Source of the DNA: Tistrella mobilis
GTDB lineage: Bacteria > Pseudomonadota > Alphaproteobacteria > Tistrellales > Tistrellaceae
Assembly: GCF_039634785.1 (NCBI RefSeq)
Contig: NZ_JBBIAB010000016.1
Span: 54,819 to 118,818 of the forward strand
DNA: 64,000 nucleotides
Direction of reading: 5' to 3'
In this document: positions 31,874 to 40,666 of the stretch, one piece after another
How positions within the stretch are numbered: position 1 is the stretch's first letter
Layout of the letters: every line of letters starts with the position of its first letter
Notes under the pieces: generated by a model
What the model was told of the DNA's origin: nothing
Database searches by the model: none
What the model saw: the letters and a program-made list of their open reading frames with translations, nothing else
Translations under genes and position numbers: made by a program

Positions 31874-32866
31874 TCAGTTGCGTGCCAGGCTGGGGCCGGC
31901 GTCACCAACTTCCAGCGTGCCGTCGGGGGCGACCCGGCCGTAGACGGTGTTGCGGCTGCGCGGGTTCAGCACCCGGACGGTCTCGCCTTCGCCGCCATCG
32001 TCCAGCGCCTGGCCCTGGGCGGTGAGCACCAGACCGCCGCGGCGGAAGATCATGGTGACCATCTCGCCCTTGCGGATCAGCTGCGGGGTGCCGACGTCGC
32101 GGGCCATCAGCGGCCGGCCGGGATAGCCCGGGCGGCGCAGGGCCTGGCCGATCAGCTGGTTGGGGTCGGTGACCTGCTGGTTGGTCAGCCGGCGGCGTTC
32201 CACCTCGATCAGGTCGATATCGCCCGGGCCGATGATGGCGCCGCGCGCCAGCCGTTCCCGCAGCACCGGAACCGAGACCACCGCGGTCGCGCGTCCGGCG
32301 GCCACCACCACCAGCGGCGCCAGCCCCTCGCCCTGATCGACCTCGATCCGGGCCGAGAAGCGCTCGCTGCGCGGGTCGTAGATGAAATCCGCCAGGCGCG
32401 GCATCACCTCAAGCCCTTCGGCCACGATGACCTCGGGGGCGCGGCCGGTATAGTCCAGCCGGTATTCGTCGGCCATGCCGGCACCGGGCGCCCGGTCGAG
32501 CGCATCGGTGATCAGCGCGTCGATCTGCTCCCGCGGGATGCGCTGGCCCCGGCGGGTGATGGTCACTTCTTCCGTGCCGGTCGACGGCTGCCAGGCAATT
32601 TCTGCCCGGCGGGCCATGCCGTCCAGCTGGCGGGCATTGATGGTCATGCTCTCGCCGGGGGCCGGGGCCGGAAAGGCGATCAGGCTGCCGGTCTCGGGCG
32701 CCAGACCGTCGAACAGATCGGACAGGCGGACCTGGGCGCTGCCGACATCCGATGCGGCACGCAGAATGACCCCGGCCATGGCCGGGACCACGGCAACGCC
32801 GGCAAGCAGCAGGCCAAGGCCGGCGGCGCGGAGATGACGGGTGAGGCGGGCGGTGGGGCGGGTCAT
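31874..32866 (-). CDS. flgA: Flagellar P-ring assembly chaperone FlgA
   Basis: 330 residues from the ATG at 32866; a TTG further upstream abuts flgG. A signal peptide (LLLAGVAVVPAMAG) is followed by the SAF/FlgA C-terminal region VPVLRERLARGAIIGPGDIDLIEVERRRLTNQQVTDPNQLIGQALRRPGYPGRPLMARDVGTPQLIRKGEMVTMIFRRGGLVLTAQGQAL. FlgA helps FlgI polymerise in the periplasm. Its position between flgG and flgH is standard for alphaproteobacteria. Confidence 0.94.
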   Translation of the reverse strand: MTRPTARLTRHLRAAGLGLLLAGVAVVPAMAGVILRAASDVGSAQVRLSDLFDGLAPETGSLIAFPAPAPGESMTINARQLDGMARRAEIAWQPSTGTEEVTITRRGQRIPREQIDALITDALDRAPGAGMADEYRLDYTGRAPEVIVAEGLEVMPRLADFIYDPRSERFSARIEVDQGEGLAPLVVVAAGRATAVVSVPVLRERLARGAIIGPGDIDLIEVERRRLTNQQVTDPNQLIGQALRRPGYPGRPLMARDVGTPQLIRKGEMVTMIFRRGGLVLTAQGQALDDGGEGETVRVLNPRSRNTVYGRVAPDGTLEVGDAGPSLARN

Positions 32867-32914
32867 GGCGGCCGGGCTCCGGTAACGGAAGAGGCGGAAG
32901 AGGACGGGAGGCAA

Positions 32915-33700
32915 TCAGCGCAGCTTGGTGACGGTGGAGTACATCTCGTCCGAGGCGGTGATGACCTTGGAATTCATCTCATAGGCCCGCTGGGCGGTGA
33001 TCAGGTTGGTGATTTCCTTCACCGGGTCGACGTTCGAGCGCTCGATATAGCCCTGCAGCAGGGTGCCGTAGCCGGCGGTGCCGGGCACGGCATTGGCGGG
33101 CTCGCCCGAAGACGGGGTCTGGGCGAAGAGGTTGTTGCCCAGCGCCTCCAGGCCGCCTTCGTTCGGGAAGATGGTCAGTTCCAGCTGGCCGACATTCTGC
33201 GGATCCACCTGGCCGGCCAGCTTCACCTGCACCTCGCCCGTCGGGTTGATCGAGATTTCGGTCGCCTCGGCCGGGATCACGATCTGCGGCTGAACGGTGA
33301 AACCGTCGGCGGTGACGATCGCGCCCTGGGGCGACAGCTGGAAAGAACCGGCGCGGGTATAGGCATCGTCGCCATTGGGCAGCGCCACCCGGAAATAGCC
33401 GTCACCCTGGATCGCGAGATCGAGCGGGTTGTCGGTGACCTCCAGCGGGCCCTGCAGGGTGATGCGGTAGACCGAGGCGGTTCGCACGCCCAGGCCGATC
33501 TGCACGCCCGACGGCACGATCGTGCCCACATCCGACGAGGCCGAGCCCACGCGGCGCTGGTTCTGGTAGAGCAGATCCTGGAATTCCGGGCGCCGCACCT
33601 TGTAGCCGGCGGTGTTCATGTTCGCGATGTTGTTCGCGATCACGTCGACATTGGTCTGCTGGGCGACCATGCCAGTGGCTGCGATGCTGAGCGATCTCAT
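32915..33700 (-). CDS. flgG: Distal rod protein FlgG
   Basis: 261 residues. MRSLSIAATGMVAQQTNVDVIANNIANMNTAGYKV is the rod-protein N-terminus, PLDLAIQGDGYFRVALPNGDDAYTRAGSF the central conserved block, and VDPVKEITNLITAQRAYEMNSKVITASDEM the C-terminal helix. It forms the distal rod through the P and L rings. It follows flgF by 48 bp. Confidence 0.97.
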   Translation of the reverse strand: MRSLSIAATGMVAQQTNVDVIANNIANMNTAGYKVRRPEFQDLLYQNQRRVGSASSDVGTIVPSGVQIGLGVRTASVYRITLQGPLEVTDNPLDLAIQGDGYFRVALPNGDDAYTRAGSFQLSPQGAIVTADGFTVQPQIVIPAEATEISINPTGEVQVKLAGQVDPQNVGQLELTIFPNEGGLEALGNNLFAQTPSSGEPANAVPGTAGYGTLLQGYIERSNVDPVKEITNLITAQRAYEMNSKVITASDEMYSTVTKLR

Positions 33701-33748
33701 CTGCCTGGCCTCTCTCTTCCGATCCTGTACGTCCTGGGGTCAGCCGGC

Positions 33749-34468
33749 TCAGGCCTGACGGAGAATGCGCTCGACGGCGCGGCGCTGGTTGTCGTGTTCG
33801 GTGTCGATGACGTTCTGGGCGGCCTCGAAGGCGCGCAGCAGCGTCATCATCCGGGTCATCTCCACCACCGGCTGGACGTTGGAGCCTTCGATCATGCCCT
33901 GCACGACCTTGGGCTCGTCGACGTCCTGCGGCTGCGAATCGGTGGCGTAGAGGCCCGACTGGGTCTTGCGCAGCAGGTATTCGCTTTCGAAATTCACCAC
34001 CCGGATCTGCGCCACCGGGCCCGCATCGGTTGCCACCGTGCCGTCGGTGCCGACCCGGATCGGGCCGTCGTTCAGCGGCACCGTGATGGTGCCGCCACCC
34101 GCCGCCGTGACCGGGTCGCCGGTCACGCTGACCAGCCGGCCGTCGACATCGGTCGAGAACTTGCCGTTGCGGGTGTAGCGGGGGCCGAAGGGGGTTTCGA
34201 CCTGGAAGTAGCCGTCGCCCTCGATCATCACGTCCAGCGGCGCGCCGGTCTGGATCGGCCGGCCCTGGGCCAGGTTGCGGACGACCGCGACGTCGCGGGC
34301 GAAATGGGTCTTGGGCGCATCGGACGGATCGTGGAGGAAATCGGTGAACATCATCCGCTCGCCGCGATAGGCCGTGGTCTCCGCGTTGGCGATGTTGTTC
34401 GCCACCAGCTCCAGCTCGCGGGCCATCGTCATCTGACGCGACAGGGCGACATAACTGGTGTTCTGCAT
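33749..34468 (-). CDS. flgF: Proximal rod protein FlgF
   Basis: 239 residues from the ATG at 34468 (family start MQNTSYVALSRQM); an ATG 33 bp upstream is in frame but would leave almost no leader after the sigma54 start. Contains ELVANNIANAETTAYRGERMMF, IEGDGYFQVETPFGPRYTRNG, and C-terminal IEGSNVQPVVEMTRMMTLLRAFEAAQNVI. First gene of the flgF-flgG-flgA-flgH operon. Confidence 0.95.
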   Translation of the reverse strand: MQNTSYVALSRQMTMARELELVANNIANAETTAYRGERMMFTDFLHDPSDAPKTHFARDVAVVRNLAQGRPIQTGAPLDVMIEGDGYFQVETPFGPRYTRNGKFSTDVDGRLVSVTGDPVTAAGGGTITVPLNDGPIRVGTDGTVATDAGPVAQIRVVNFESEYLLRKTQSGLYATDSQPQDVDEPKVVQGMIEGSNVQPVVEMTRMMTLLRAFEAAQNVIDTEHDNQRRAVERILRQA

Positions 34469-34525
34469 CGGATCGGCCTCGAAACGCTCTGCTGCCGGCA
34501 TCCCGGCGGGGTCGCCGAACCTCTA

Positions 34526-34541
34526 TGCAGATGGCGTGCCA
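34526..34541 (-). promoter_or_regulatory. Sigma54 promoter of the flgF operon
   Basis: Minus-strand TGGCACGCCATCTGCA: a perfect -24 box and GG-N10-GC spacing. The predicted start lies about 47 nt before the flgF ATG. Confidence 0.87.
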
Positions 34542-34614
34542 AACTCGTAAGTCATTGAAAGATATGAAAGTTGATGGATGGATCTGCGGCAGGAAGCCGA
34601 ACCTGCCCCTGCCG

Positions 34615-34666
34615 GGCGGCAGGATCTGCGGGTCGACCGCCGGTCGGTCCGGAAAAAATTGCCGGT
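34615..34666. promoter_or_regulatory. Two ftr-like palindromes upstream of the flgF promoter
   Basis: GGCGGCAGGATCTGCGGGT (34615-34633) and TCCGGAAAAAATTGCCGGT (34648-34666) are 33 bp apart, the same spacing as at flagellin 1. They lie 75-140 bp upstream of the sigma54 promoter. The same intergenic region (34469-34855) also serves divergent fliL; a TTAACC half-site at 34690-34695 could be a weak CtrA contact for fliL. No gene is seen in it. Confidence 0.55.
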
Positions 34667-34855
34667 CCGTGGTGCAGCGCAAGAGCTTGTTAACCGTGTT
34701 CCGATTAGGGTACGGCTGAACGGTGGAGAGGACGGCCGCGCCTGCGGATCGGACCGCACCGGGGCTTGCAGCTCCGTCAGAGGCGGACGATCTCGTATAT
34801 CAGAGGCATGTGCCCGGATCTCCGACGGGACGGACAGAAGCGGGAAGCTTGGAAG

Positions 34856-35419
34856 ATGGCTGACGAGGCAGTCGGTATGGACGGCGAGGGCGAGGGGAAG
34901 AAGAAGGGCGGCAAGAAGCTGATCCTCTTCATCCTGCTCCCCCTTCTGCTGATCGGCGGTGGCGGAGCCGCTGCCTTCCTGACCGGCATGATAGGTGGCG
35001 GCGGCGAGGAAGCGGCCCATGCGGAGGGCGATGCGGCCGGGCACGGCGCTGCGGCCGCCGCCGGCGGCGGCCATGGCGCGGCCCCGGCCGGCCAGCAGGC
35101 CCGCGATCCGCTGACCGCGGTGTATTACGATCTCCCTGAAATGCTGGTGAACCTGAACACCGGCGGCAAACGTGTGAGTTTCCTTAAGCTGAAGGTTTCC
35201 CTCGAACTCCAGAAGCAGGAAGATACGCCCCTGGTCGAAAAAGTGCTGCCGCGCATCATCGACAGCTTTCAGGTCTATCTGCGCGAAATGCGCGTCGAGG
35301 ATCTGAGCGGGTCTGCCGGCATCTACCGCCTCCGCGAGGAGCTGCTCGACCGGGTGAACGTGGCGGCCCGGCCCGTCGTGGTGAACGACGTGCTGTTCCG
35401 CGAGATGCTCGTCCAGTAG
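34856..35419 (+). CDS. fliL: Flagellar basal body protein FliL
   Basis: 187 residues. A basic N-terminus (KKKGGKK), a membrane helix (LILFILLPLLLIGGGGAAAFL), a Gly/Ala/His-rich linker to ~80, then the FliL domain VYYDLPEMLVNLNTGGKRVSFLKLKVSLEL ... IYRLREELLDRVN. It is a single-pass protein that surrounds stators and supports torque. It opens the plus-strand operon leading to fliM and the motor genes. Confidence 0.94.
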   Translation: MADEAVGMDGEGEGKKKGGKKLILFILLPLLLIGGGGAAAFLTGMIGGGGEEAAHAEGDAAGHGAAAAAGGGHGAAPAGQQARDPLTAVYYDLPEMLVNLNTGGKRVSFLKLKVSLELQKQEDTPLVEKVLPRIIDSFQVYLREMRVEDLSGSAGIYRLREELLDRVNVAARPVVVNDVLFREMLVQ

Positions 35420-35474
35420 GCGGCGGGCGGCGGGGCCCCGGCCACGCCGCCTCTGCCGGAAGGAGACCAGGTCC

Positions 35475-36581
35475 ATGGCCGATCCCAACGACGAAGACGG
35501 CAGCCCCGACGAAGACGCCATCGCCGCCGAATGGGAAGCGATGATGGCGGCCGAGGGCTCCGGCGAGGGCGGCGGCGACCAGGGCGATGTCGATGCGCTC
35601 TTCGCCGAAGAGGGCACGCGTGCGCTCAGCCAGGACGAAATCGACAGCCTGCTGGGCTTCGACCAGGGCGATGAGGGCGACGAGGAACGTTCGGGCATCC
35701 GGGCGATCATCAACAGCTCGCTGGTCTCTTACGAACGTCTGCCGATGCTGGAGGTCGTGTTCGACCGCCTGCAGCGGCAGATGACCACCTCGATGCGTAA
35801 CTTCACCTCGGACAACGTCGAAGTCTCGCTCGACAGCACCTCGTCGATCCGCTTCGGCGACTATCTGAACTCGATCCCGTTGCCGGCGATGATCGCGGTG
35901 TTCAAGGCCGAGGAATGGGACAATTACGGCCTGGTCACCGTCGACAGCTCGCTGATCTATTCGATCGTCGACGTGCTGTTGGGTGGCCGGCGCGGCACCA
36001 CGATCATGCGGATCGAGGGCCGGCCCTATACGACCATCGAGCGCAACCTGGTCGAACAGATGATCCGGGTGGTGCTGAACGACCTGTCCGCGGCCTTCGA
36101 TCCGTTGAGCCCGGTGAACATGAAGTTCGAGCGGCTGGAGACCAACCCCCGCTTCGCGACCATCGCCCGCGGCGCCAATGCCGCGATCGTGGCGCGGTTC
36201 CGGGTGGATATGGAGGATCGCGGCGGGCGACTGGAGATCCTGATACCCTATGCGACCCTGGAGCCGGTGCGCGAGCTGCTGCTTCAGATGTTCATGGGTG
36301 AGAAGTTCGGTCGCGATACGATCTGGGAGACTCATCTCGCTCAGGAGCTGTGGTATACGAACGTGACCGTCGAGGCTCTGCTCGACGAACAGACCCTGAC
36401 CCTGGGCGAGGTGATGAGGTTCAAGGTGGGGACCACCCTGAAGCTGAATGCACGGCCGAATTCCGATGTGCTGGTGCGCTGCGGCAGTGTGCCGCTGGCG
36501 CGCGGCCGTCTGGGGCGGGTTATGGATAACATCGCGGTCCAGCTCAAGGACAGCGTGCGCAAGTCGAAGATGACACGATGA
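35475..36581 (+). CDS. fliM: Flagellar switch protein FliM
   Basis: 368 residues, Shine-Dalgarno AAGGAGA. The CheY-P-binding motif LSQDEIDSLLGF is at residues 51-62, after an acidic N-terminal extension of ~50 residues. The middle CheC-like domain and the C-terminal SpoA domain (KFKVGTTLKLNARPNSDVLVRCGSVPLARGRLGRVMDNIAVQL) follow. FliM is the C-ring protein that receives CheY-P. It overlaps the next gene by 4 bp (ATGA). Confidence 0.97.
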   Translation: MADPNDEDGSPDEDAIAAEWEAMMAAEGSGEGGGDQGDVDALFAEEGTRALSQDEIDSLLGFDQGDEGDEERSGIRAIINSSLVSYERLPMLEVVFDRLQRQMTTSMRNFTSDNVEVSLDSTSSIRFGDYLNSIPLPAMIAVFKAEEWDNYGLVTVDSSLIYSIVDVLLGGRRGTTIMRIEGRPYTTIERNLVEQMIRVVLNDLSAAFDPLSPVNMKFERLETNPRFATIARGANAAIVARFRVDMEDRGGRLEILIPYATLEPVRELLLQMFMGEKFGRDTIWETHLAQELWYTNVTVEALLDEQTLTLGEVMRFKVGTTLKLNARPNSDVLVRCGSVPLARGRLGRVMDNIAVQLKDSVRKSKMTR

Positions 36582-37171
36582 GCTTCAGCCTGGGCATGAT
36601 TCTCGACGTGACGCTGGTGGTGCTGCTGGGCGCCACCATCGGCTATTGCGTTGCCCTGCACCGGCGCCTGGGGGAGCTGCGTGCCGCCCAGAGCGAACTG
36701 CCCAGACTGATCGACAATTTCATCGAAGCCACCCGCCGGGCCGAGGCCGGCATCGCCGGGCTGAAGGCGGCCAGCGCCGCCACTGCCGACGAGATCGGGC
36801 CCAAGCTGGGCGAGGCGCAGGTCCTGCGTGAGGATCTGGCCTTCATGATCGACCATGGCGGCAAGCTGGCCGACCGGCTGGAAGCCGCCGTCCGGGTGGC
36901 GCGGGTGGAGGCACAGAGCCGTGCCGCCGCCCCCCTGGCCTCCGCACGGCCCGAACCTGTCGAGCGGGGCGGGCCGGCTGATCGGGGCGGGCCGGGCCGG
37001 CGCAACGGCGCCGCCGAGCCCCAGGCCCATGATTTCGACGACGAGGACGACGACCGGCCGTTGCGCGCGGAGCGGCCGGCGGCGACACCCGAACCCGCAC
37101 AGCCGCGCGCCCAGCGCAGCCGCGCCGAAACCACGGCCGCGATCCTGCGCATGCTGAAGGGGGGTGACTGA
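36578..37171 (+). CDS. DUF6468-type membrane protein of the flagellar operon
   Basis: 197 residues. A membrane helix (LGMILDVTLVVLLGATIGYCVALHRRLGEL) is followed by a helical stretch with LPRLIDNFIEATRRAEAGIAGLKAASA and LAFMIDHGGKLADRLEAAVRVARVEA, and then a low-complexity, Pro/Arg-rich tail ending TTAAILRMLKGGD. This matches the DUF6468 family found beside fliM and motE-like genes in alphaproteobacteria. Function unknown; translational overlap with fliM and the next gene implies equimolar expression and a motor or C-ring link. Confidence 0.72.
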   Translation: MSFSLGMILDVTLVVLLGATIGYCVALHRRLGELRAAQSELPRLIDNFIEATRRAEAGIAGLKAASAATADEIGPKLGEAQVLREDLAFMIDHGGKLADRLEAAVRVARVEAQSRAAAPLASARPEPVERGGPADRGGPGRRNGAAEPQAHDFDDEDDDRPLRAERPAATPEPAQPRAQRSRAETTAAILRMLKGGD

Positions 37172-38070
37172 TGGCCTCTCTGATCCGCAGGCGGCGGACG
37201 ACGGCGCCTGCACCACAAGCCGCTGCCGCGAACCCGAGGCCGAGCGTTGCCGCCGTGCAGCGCCGCTCGGGCCCGCTTGGCCTGCGTTTGCTGCCGGCGA
37301 CGATCTTCGTGGCGGCCTTGATGCTGTCGGTGCGCGTGGTCGACATCTTCGACGGCCGGGATCCGGCGGTGGAGATCGGTGTCGGCGGCGCGCCCGCCGA
37401 AGCGCAGGCCGTGCCGCCGACCCCGCCCGAGGGCAAGCCCGGCACCGAGGGGGGCGCTGCCCCGGCTGAGGCCGCGCCGGCCCAGCCTGCCGCGACCGAG
37501 CCTGCACCGGCACCCGACCGTCCGATCGCGACCGACGCCTTCCGCACCCCCGACGTCCCATCGGGGAGCGAGGGGTCCGAGCCGATCGACGTGAGCAAGC
37601 TGACCCGCGGCGAGGTGGCCGTGCTGCAGCGCCTGTCCGAACGTCGCCGCGAGCTTGACGAACGTCAGTCCCGGGTCGACGAGCGCGAGCGGCTGCTGGC
37701 GGCGATGGAGACCCGCATCGACGACAAGATCGCCCAGCTCCGTTCCATCCAGACCGAGATCGAGTCCCTGCTCGGCAAGGTCAGCGAGGCACAGGAGAGT
37801 GAATATCAGCGCCTGGTCCGCATCTACGAGGCGATGGAGCCCGAAGATGCCGCCCGGATCTTCCAGGGCCTGGACCTGCCGGTGCTGATGCAGGTGATGG
37901 AACGTATGAAAGAGCGCCGCACCGCGCCGATCCTGGCCCAGATGGACCCGGTCCGCGCGCGTGAGGTGACGACGGAACTCGCCGAGCGGCGCAAGCTGCC
38001 GCCCGGCGCAGAAGGTGCAGTGGAGGGCGGGACGCTCGCAACCCCGGCTGCTCCCGGAAACGGCAACTGA
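37171..38070 (+). CDS. MotE-like protein (MgtE-N domain, stator-associated)
   Basis: 299 residues. A membrane helix near residues 36-56 (LLPATIFVAALMLSVRVVDIF), a Pro/Ala-rich periplasmic linker, a coiled coil (SERRRELDERQSRVDERERLLAAMETRIDDKIAQL), then an MgtE-N-like domain (YEAMEPEDAARIFQGLDLPVLMQVMERMKERRTAPILAQMDPVRAREVTTELAERR). This is the architecture of MotE, the periplasmic chaperone of MotC in rhizobia. Start codon overlaps the previous stop (TGATG). Confidence 0.82.
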   Translation: MASLIRRRRTTAPAPQAAAANPRPSVAAVQRRSGPLGLRLLPATIFVAALMLSVRVVDIFDGRDPAVEIGVGGAPAEAQAVPPTPPEGKPGTEGGAAPAEAAPAQPAATEPAPAPDRPIATDAFRTPDVPSGSEGSEPIDVSKLTRGEVAVLQRLSERRRELDERQSRVDERERLLAAMETRIDDKIAQLRSIQTEIESLLGKVSEAQESEYQRLVRIYEAMEPEDAARIFQGLDLPVLMQVMERMKERRTAPILAQMDPVRAREVTTELAERRKLPPGAEGAVEGGTLATPAAPGNGN

Positions 38071-38093
38071 AGAACGAACGGAGTTGGACCCTT

Positions 38094-38480
38094 ATGAGTG
38101 TCGACCTCAACATGCCGATCCTGATCGTCGACGATTACAAGACGATGCTGCGGATCATCCGTAACCTGCTGAAGCAGCTCGACTTCGTGAACGTCGACGA
38201 GGCGACCGACGGCGGCATGGCCCTGCGCAAGCTGCGCGAGAAGAAGTATGGGCTGGTCATCTCCGACTGGAACATGGAGCCGATGACCGGTCTCCAGCTG
38301 CTCAAGGAAGTGCGCAAGGACGTGAAGCTGAAGGACACCCCCTTCATCATGATCACGGCCGAAAGCAAGACCGAGAACGTGCTGGCGGCCAAGGAAGCCG
38401 GCGTGAACAACTACATCGTGAAGCCGTTCAACGCCGAGACGCTCAAGTCGAAGCTTGTTGCGGTCCTCGGGCCGTTCTGA
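38094..38480 (+). CDS. CheY-type response regulator
   Basis: 128 residues, a stand-alone receiver: acidic pair D13/D14, phospho-acceptor D58 in VISDWNMEPMTGLQLL, T88 in MITAES and K110 in VKPF. The SDWNM signature is that of CheY rather than a transcription factor. Its place directly before cheZ and after fliM suggests it is the motor-binding CheY. Confidence 0.92.
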   Translation: MSVDLNMPILIVDDYKTMLRIIRNLLKQLDFVNVDEATDGGMALRKLREKKYGLVISDWNMEPMTGLQLLKEVRKDVKLKDTPFIMITAESKTENVLAAKEAGVNNYIVKPFNAETLKSKLVAVLGPF

Positions 38481-38529
38481 TTTCAGGCGGGTTCCGGTCC
38501 TTTCGCAGGCTCATCGGGAGCACCGTGCT

Positions 38530-39192
38530 ATGAACGTCAAAGGCAATCTGCGTGCCGACCTGCAGCAGCGTATCGATACGCTGCGTGCCGAACGCGGCGA
38601 GAACGTGCAGCTCTCGGAAGTGACCGAAGTGGTCGAGGCGCTGCTCGGCACGATGGATGGCGACATCACCGCCCAGGAGCTGCAGCTCTACGGCGAACTG
38701 AACGAACTCGCGACCTACATCCAGCGTGCCAAGCTCGAAATCGCCGAGCTGAGCCCGCATGAGATCCGGACCGATCACATCCCGTCGGCCACCGACGAGC
38801 TGGATGCCATCGTGGGCGCGACCGAGGTTGCGACCAGCAACATCCTGGATGCGGTCGAGACCATCGAGACCGCGCTCGACGGCATGGAAGGCGAGGCTGC
38901 CGACCGGATGCGCGATCAGGTGACCCGCATCTACGAGGCCTGCAACTTCCAGGACGTGACCGGCCAGCGCATCGGCAAGGTCGTCAAGACGCTGAAGTAT
39001 ATCGAGATCAAGATCGACGCCATGATCTCGGTCTTCGGCGATATGGGCGAGGCGGAGAAGGCCCCGGCCGACCCGTCGCACAAGACCTGGAAGGACGTGG
39101 TCTCGCGCGTCGACGACGATCAGACCCTGGAAGGGCCGGCGTCGAACGACGATGCGATCCGCCAGGAAGACATCGACGCGCTGTTCGATTGA
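38530..39192 (+). CDS. cheZ: CheY-P phosphatase CheZ
   Basis: 220 residues from the ATG at 38530. A long helical hairpin; the catalytic motif is CNFQDVTGQRIGKV with D142 and Q146 equivalent to E. coli D143/Q147. The C-terminal DDAIRQEDIDALFD fits the CheY-docking helix. It dephosphorylates CheY-P; immediate linkage to the cheY gene supports that pairing. Confidence 0.92.
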   Translation: MNVKGNLRADLQQRIDTLRAERGENVQLSEVTEVVEALLGTMDGDITAQELQLYGELNELATYIQRAKLEIAELSPHEIRTDHIPSATDELDAIVGATEVATSNILDAVETIETALDGMEGEAADRMRDQVTRIYEACNFQDVTGQRIGKVVKTLKYIEIKIDAMISVFGDMGEAEKAPADPSHKTWKDVVSRVDDDQTLEGPASNDDAIRQEDIDALFD

Positions 39193-39242
39193 GACCAGAG
39201 GCTCAGATGCTGCGATCGGCGGGAAGCTGAGGGAGACGGGGA

Positions 39243-39905
39243 ATGGAGGATGAGGCGCCACGCCCCAAGCGGCGGCACGCCGACGGCAACGTGGCCCTGT
39301 ATCTGGGGCTCTACCTCATTCTCCTGTCCTTCTTCATCATGCTGAACGTGATCTCCAAGGTCAGCGAAGAGAAGGTTCAGTCGACGGTCGACAGCCTGCA
39401 GTCGACCTTCGCCTCTTCGACCGCCACCGACGGCCGGCTCGACCGGATCGCGATCCTCTATGGCCCGGGCAATATCTCGGAAGCCTTCCGCACCGCCCTG
39501 TTCGAACTGCTGCAGGCGGCGATCCCGCGTGCCCGGGTGCAGGCCTTCGACAATGGCAACGTGCTGCAGGTGCGCGTGCCCATGGACGAGGTCTTCACCG
39601 AGGGGGAGCCCCGGGTGCGGCCGCGGGTTTCGGACCTGCTCGACCGGGTGAGCGATCTGCTCTCCACCCGCGGGCCCGAGGTGCGCGAGGTGACCTTCGG
39701 CCTGCCTCGCGGCCCGGGCGGTGATGTCGACCGGCAATCCCTGCTCCGCGCCGGGGTGCTGGCCCGCACCGCCGTCGCCTTCGGCATGCCCGAACGGATC
39801 CTGGCGACCGGTGTCGGCGACCACCGGGACCCCGAACTGGTGATCGAGTTCCGCGCCGGATCCCCGCCGCAGATCGACCCTCAGGGCGGGGGGGCCGCAC
39901 AATGA
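39243..39905 (+). CDS. MotB-like protein lacking the proton-binding aspartate
   Basis: 220 residues. The single membrane helix NVALYLGLYLILLSFFIMLNVISK aligns with that of the following MotB, but the essential Asp is Gly (G22). The C-terminal part shows a decayed OmpA-like peptidoglycan-binding domain (NVLQVRVPMDEVFTEGEPRVRPRVSDLLDRVSDLL; LLRAGVLARTAVAFGMPERI). It cannot conduct protons by the usual mechanism and is more likely a stator-associated or regulatory subunit. Overlaps motB by 4 bp. Confidence 0.8.
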   Translation: MEDEAPRPKRRHADGNVALYLGLYLILLSFFIMLNVISKVSEEKVQSTVDSLQSTFASSTATDGRLDRIAILYGPGNISEAFRTALFELLQAAIPRARVQAFDNGNVLQVRVPMDEVFTEGEPRVRPRVSDLLDRVSDLLSTRGPEVREVTFGLPRGPGGDVDRQSLLRAGVLARTAVAFGMPERILATGVGDHRDPELVIEFRAGSPPQIDPQGGGAAQ

Positions 39906-40666
39906 GCGGCCTGGACGATCCGATGGGCGTCGATGGTGCCGGGGGAGAGGACGGACCGGTCCATGGCGAGCCGGCCAAGGCCGACTGGATGTACACATTC
40001 GCGGATCTGGTCTCGCTGCTGCTGACCTTTTTCGTGATGCTGTTCGCCATGTCCTCCCTTCAGGACGACCGTTTCCAGGAGATCGCAAGCTCGCTCGGCG
40101 CGCGGCTGAACCTGACCCAGGCGGTGCCGGCCCCGCGGCCCTCGGCCTCGGTCGACATGCCGAGCGTGCTGATCCCGCGGGCGGTGGATCTGGATTATCT
40201 GCGCCGGATCATGACCGCCAAGCTGGCCCAGCTGCCCATGGCGGAACGCATCCCGGATCTGGAACTGCGGCGCGAGAACGGCCGGGTGGTGCTGTCCCTG
40301 CCGGCCGACAGCCTGTTTCAGCCAGGCAGTGCCGAACTGGTGCCGGGCGCGCGCCGGGTGCTGTTCCTGCTGGGTGAAAGCCTGTCGGTTTTCGCCAACC
40401 GGGTGAGTGTCGAGGGCCACACCGATCCGATCCAGATCCAGAACGACCGCTATCCGTCCAACTGGGAACTGTCGATCGATCGTGCCGCTTCGGTCGCACG
40501 GGCCTTGCGCCAGAGCGGGTACACGAAGACGATAGCGGTCTATGGTCACGGGTCTTCGCGGTTCGACGATGTCGATATCCGCCTGCCCAGGGACGAACGC
40601 TATGCGAAGAGCCGGCGGGTCGACGTGCTGATCGACGAACCGGAAGCGGAGGGCTTCGGATCGTGA
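39902..40666 (+). CDS. motB: Flagellar motor stator protein MotB
   Basis: 254 residues. WMYTFADLVSLLLTFFVMLFAMSS carries the proton-binding D35; the OmpA-like domain (LPADSLFQPGSAELVPGARRVLFLLG; VEGHTDPIQIQNDRYPSNWELSIDRAASVARALRQSGY) binds peptidoglycan. It anchors the stator and conducts protons with MotA. No motA gene is present in the window, so the partner is encoded elsewhere. Overlaps the next gene by 4 bp (GTGA). Confidence 0.94.
   Translation: MSGLDDPMGVDGAGGEDGPVHGEPAKADWMYTFADLVSLLLTFFVMLFAMSSLQDDRFQEIASSLGARLNLTQAVPAPRPSASVDMPSVLIPRAVDLDYLRRIMTAKLAQLPMAERIPDLELRRENGRVVLSLPADSLFQPGSAELVPGARRVLFLLGESLSVFANRVSVEGHTDPIQIQNDRYPSNWELSIDRAASVARALRQSGYTKTIAVYGHGSSRFDDVDIRLPRDERYAKSRRVDVLIDEPEAEGFGS

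Noticed and set aside
34760..34790. CTTGCA-containing sequence as a sigma54 promoter for fliL
   Set aside because: The -24 GG is replaced by GC at the required distance, leaving no valid box.
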